From positions 1 to 5,447 of the forward strand of contig JAPLDV010000445.1 in assembly GCA_026391235.1 (NCBI GenBank): a stretch of 5,447 bases of DNA, given 5' to 3'. How positions within the stretch are numbered: position 1 is the first letter of the stretch; each line of letters begins with the position of its first letter. A program made the translations under genes and the position numbers. Below, in pieces: positions 5,264 to 5,447 of this stretch. The DNA is from Bacteroidia bacterium. Lineage in GTDB: Bacteria > Bacteroidota > Bacteroidia > Bacteroidales > UBA12481. The notes under the pieces were generated by a model that made no database searches, was not told where the DNA came from, and was given only the letters and a program-made list of their open reading frames with translations.

Positions 5264-5447
5264 TTCCCTTAACCGTTTGCAGTTCATTCTCCAGCGGCCG
5301 GGTGATAAGGTTTTCAATATCTTCAGGAGAGTTTCCCGGGTACACCGTCTGCACGAAAACAGTCGGAAAATTGACTTCGGGAAATAGTTCTTTGGGCATC
5401 GTCACATAAGAGATCACCCCGAATACCAACAGCATGAAAGCCAGAAG
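5033..5447. repeat. Fold-back inverted repeat: two 198-bp arms around a 19-bp centre
   Basis: The left arm 5033-5230 and right arm 5250-5447 are reverse complements at 174 of 198 positions (88%, counted by eye, no gaps). The centre is 5231-5249. The right arm runs to the window edge, so the true arm length is unknown. Both arms encode the same 66 residues of an RND pump, differing at one. The bases TTTCAATGATT (5250-5260) fit both genes and mark the switch point. Confidence 0.92.
5232..5447 (-). CDS. Second RND permease N-terminal fragment, inverted, open at the window edge
   Basis: Read on the minus strand from the window edge, the frame begins with LLAFMLLVFGVISYVTMPKE and continues through FPEVNFPTVF, YPGNSPEDIEN and VKGIKSLK. 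This is the same transmembrane 1/porter region as the plus-strand pump fragment, residue for residue except Val for Ile in FPE(I/V)NFP. Its real start lies beyond the window, and the internal Met at 5435 is not the start. From 5249 down to the TAG at 5232 the frame reads antisense pump DNA (NPVMN), so the last five residues are not native. It comes from a functional homologue, since almost all base differences from the other copy are silent. It could be a second operon in the same genome or a related strain's allele joined by assembly. Confidence 0.75.
   Translation of the reverse strand, partial: LLAFMLLVFGVISYVTMPKELFPEVNFPTVFVQTVYPGNSPEDIENLITRPLENELQTVKGIKSLKNPVMN

Noticed and set aside
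5033..5447. Invertible (shufflon-like) cassette switching the pump
   Set aside because: Shufflons keep a constant N-terminus and swap C-terminal parts; here two N-terminal parts face each other, with no recombinase gene or crossover sites visible.

Overview
The window looks like a piece of a Bacteroidota genome, possibly a whole short metagenomic contig because both ends cut through genes. Four things point that way. The gene order tetR, tolC-type outer membrane factor, membrane fusion lipoprotein, RND pump is common in that phylum. Start codons lack Shine-Dalgarno sequences and have A-rich leaders. A TAnnTTTG -7 promoter element lies upstream of the regulator. Signal peptides end in A-Q-K. 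This assignment is inference; no rRNA or marker gene is present to settle it.

Layout. Bases 2-655 are ispD (MEP isoprenoid pathway), missing only its first few codons. Bases 654-823 are a repeat-rich spacer: two copies of a palindromic unit of the '(C)HPRESGDP' type, then two short tandem 7-mers. Bases 824-1675 encode an exported, probably outer membrane beta-barrel protein of unknown function. Bases 1676-1759 hold an AT-rich inverted repeat and a 33-bp palindrome that covers a -7 element just before a TetR-family regulator (1760-2374). The regulator overlaps a TolC-like outer membrane factor (2365-3714). Six tandem copies of GAGTGAC follow, then a membrane fusion lipoprotein (3797-4927) and the start of an RND permease (4955 onward).

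The last four genes form one efflux module. The TetR protein probably represses its own operon through the palindrome. The pump sits in the inner membrane, the lipoprotein adaptor bridges the periplasm and the TolC-like protein forms the outer membrane exit duct. The substrate cannot be read from the sequence.

The most unusual part is the right end. The RND gene stops after about 102 codons because the sequence folds back: 5250-5447 is an inverted, 88% identical copy of 5033-5230. The two copies differ at 24 of 198 bases but at only 1 of 66 amino acids, so both derive from functional RND genes. The junction lies in an 11-bp stretch that fits both genes. A chimeric assembly or amplification join between two related RND genes is the likeliest explanation. 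A real inverted partial duplication is the alternative. I found no convincing new biological system; the fold-back, the tetR palindrome and the repeats placed exactly at stop codons deserve a second look.
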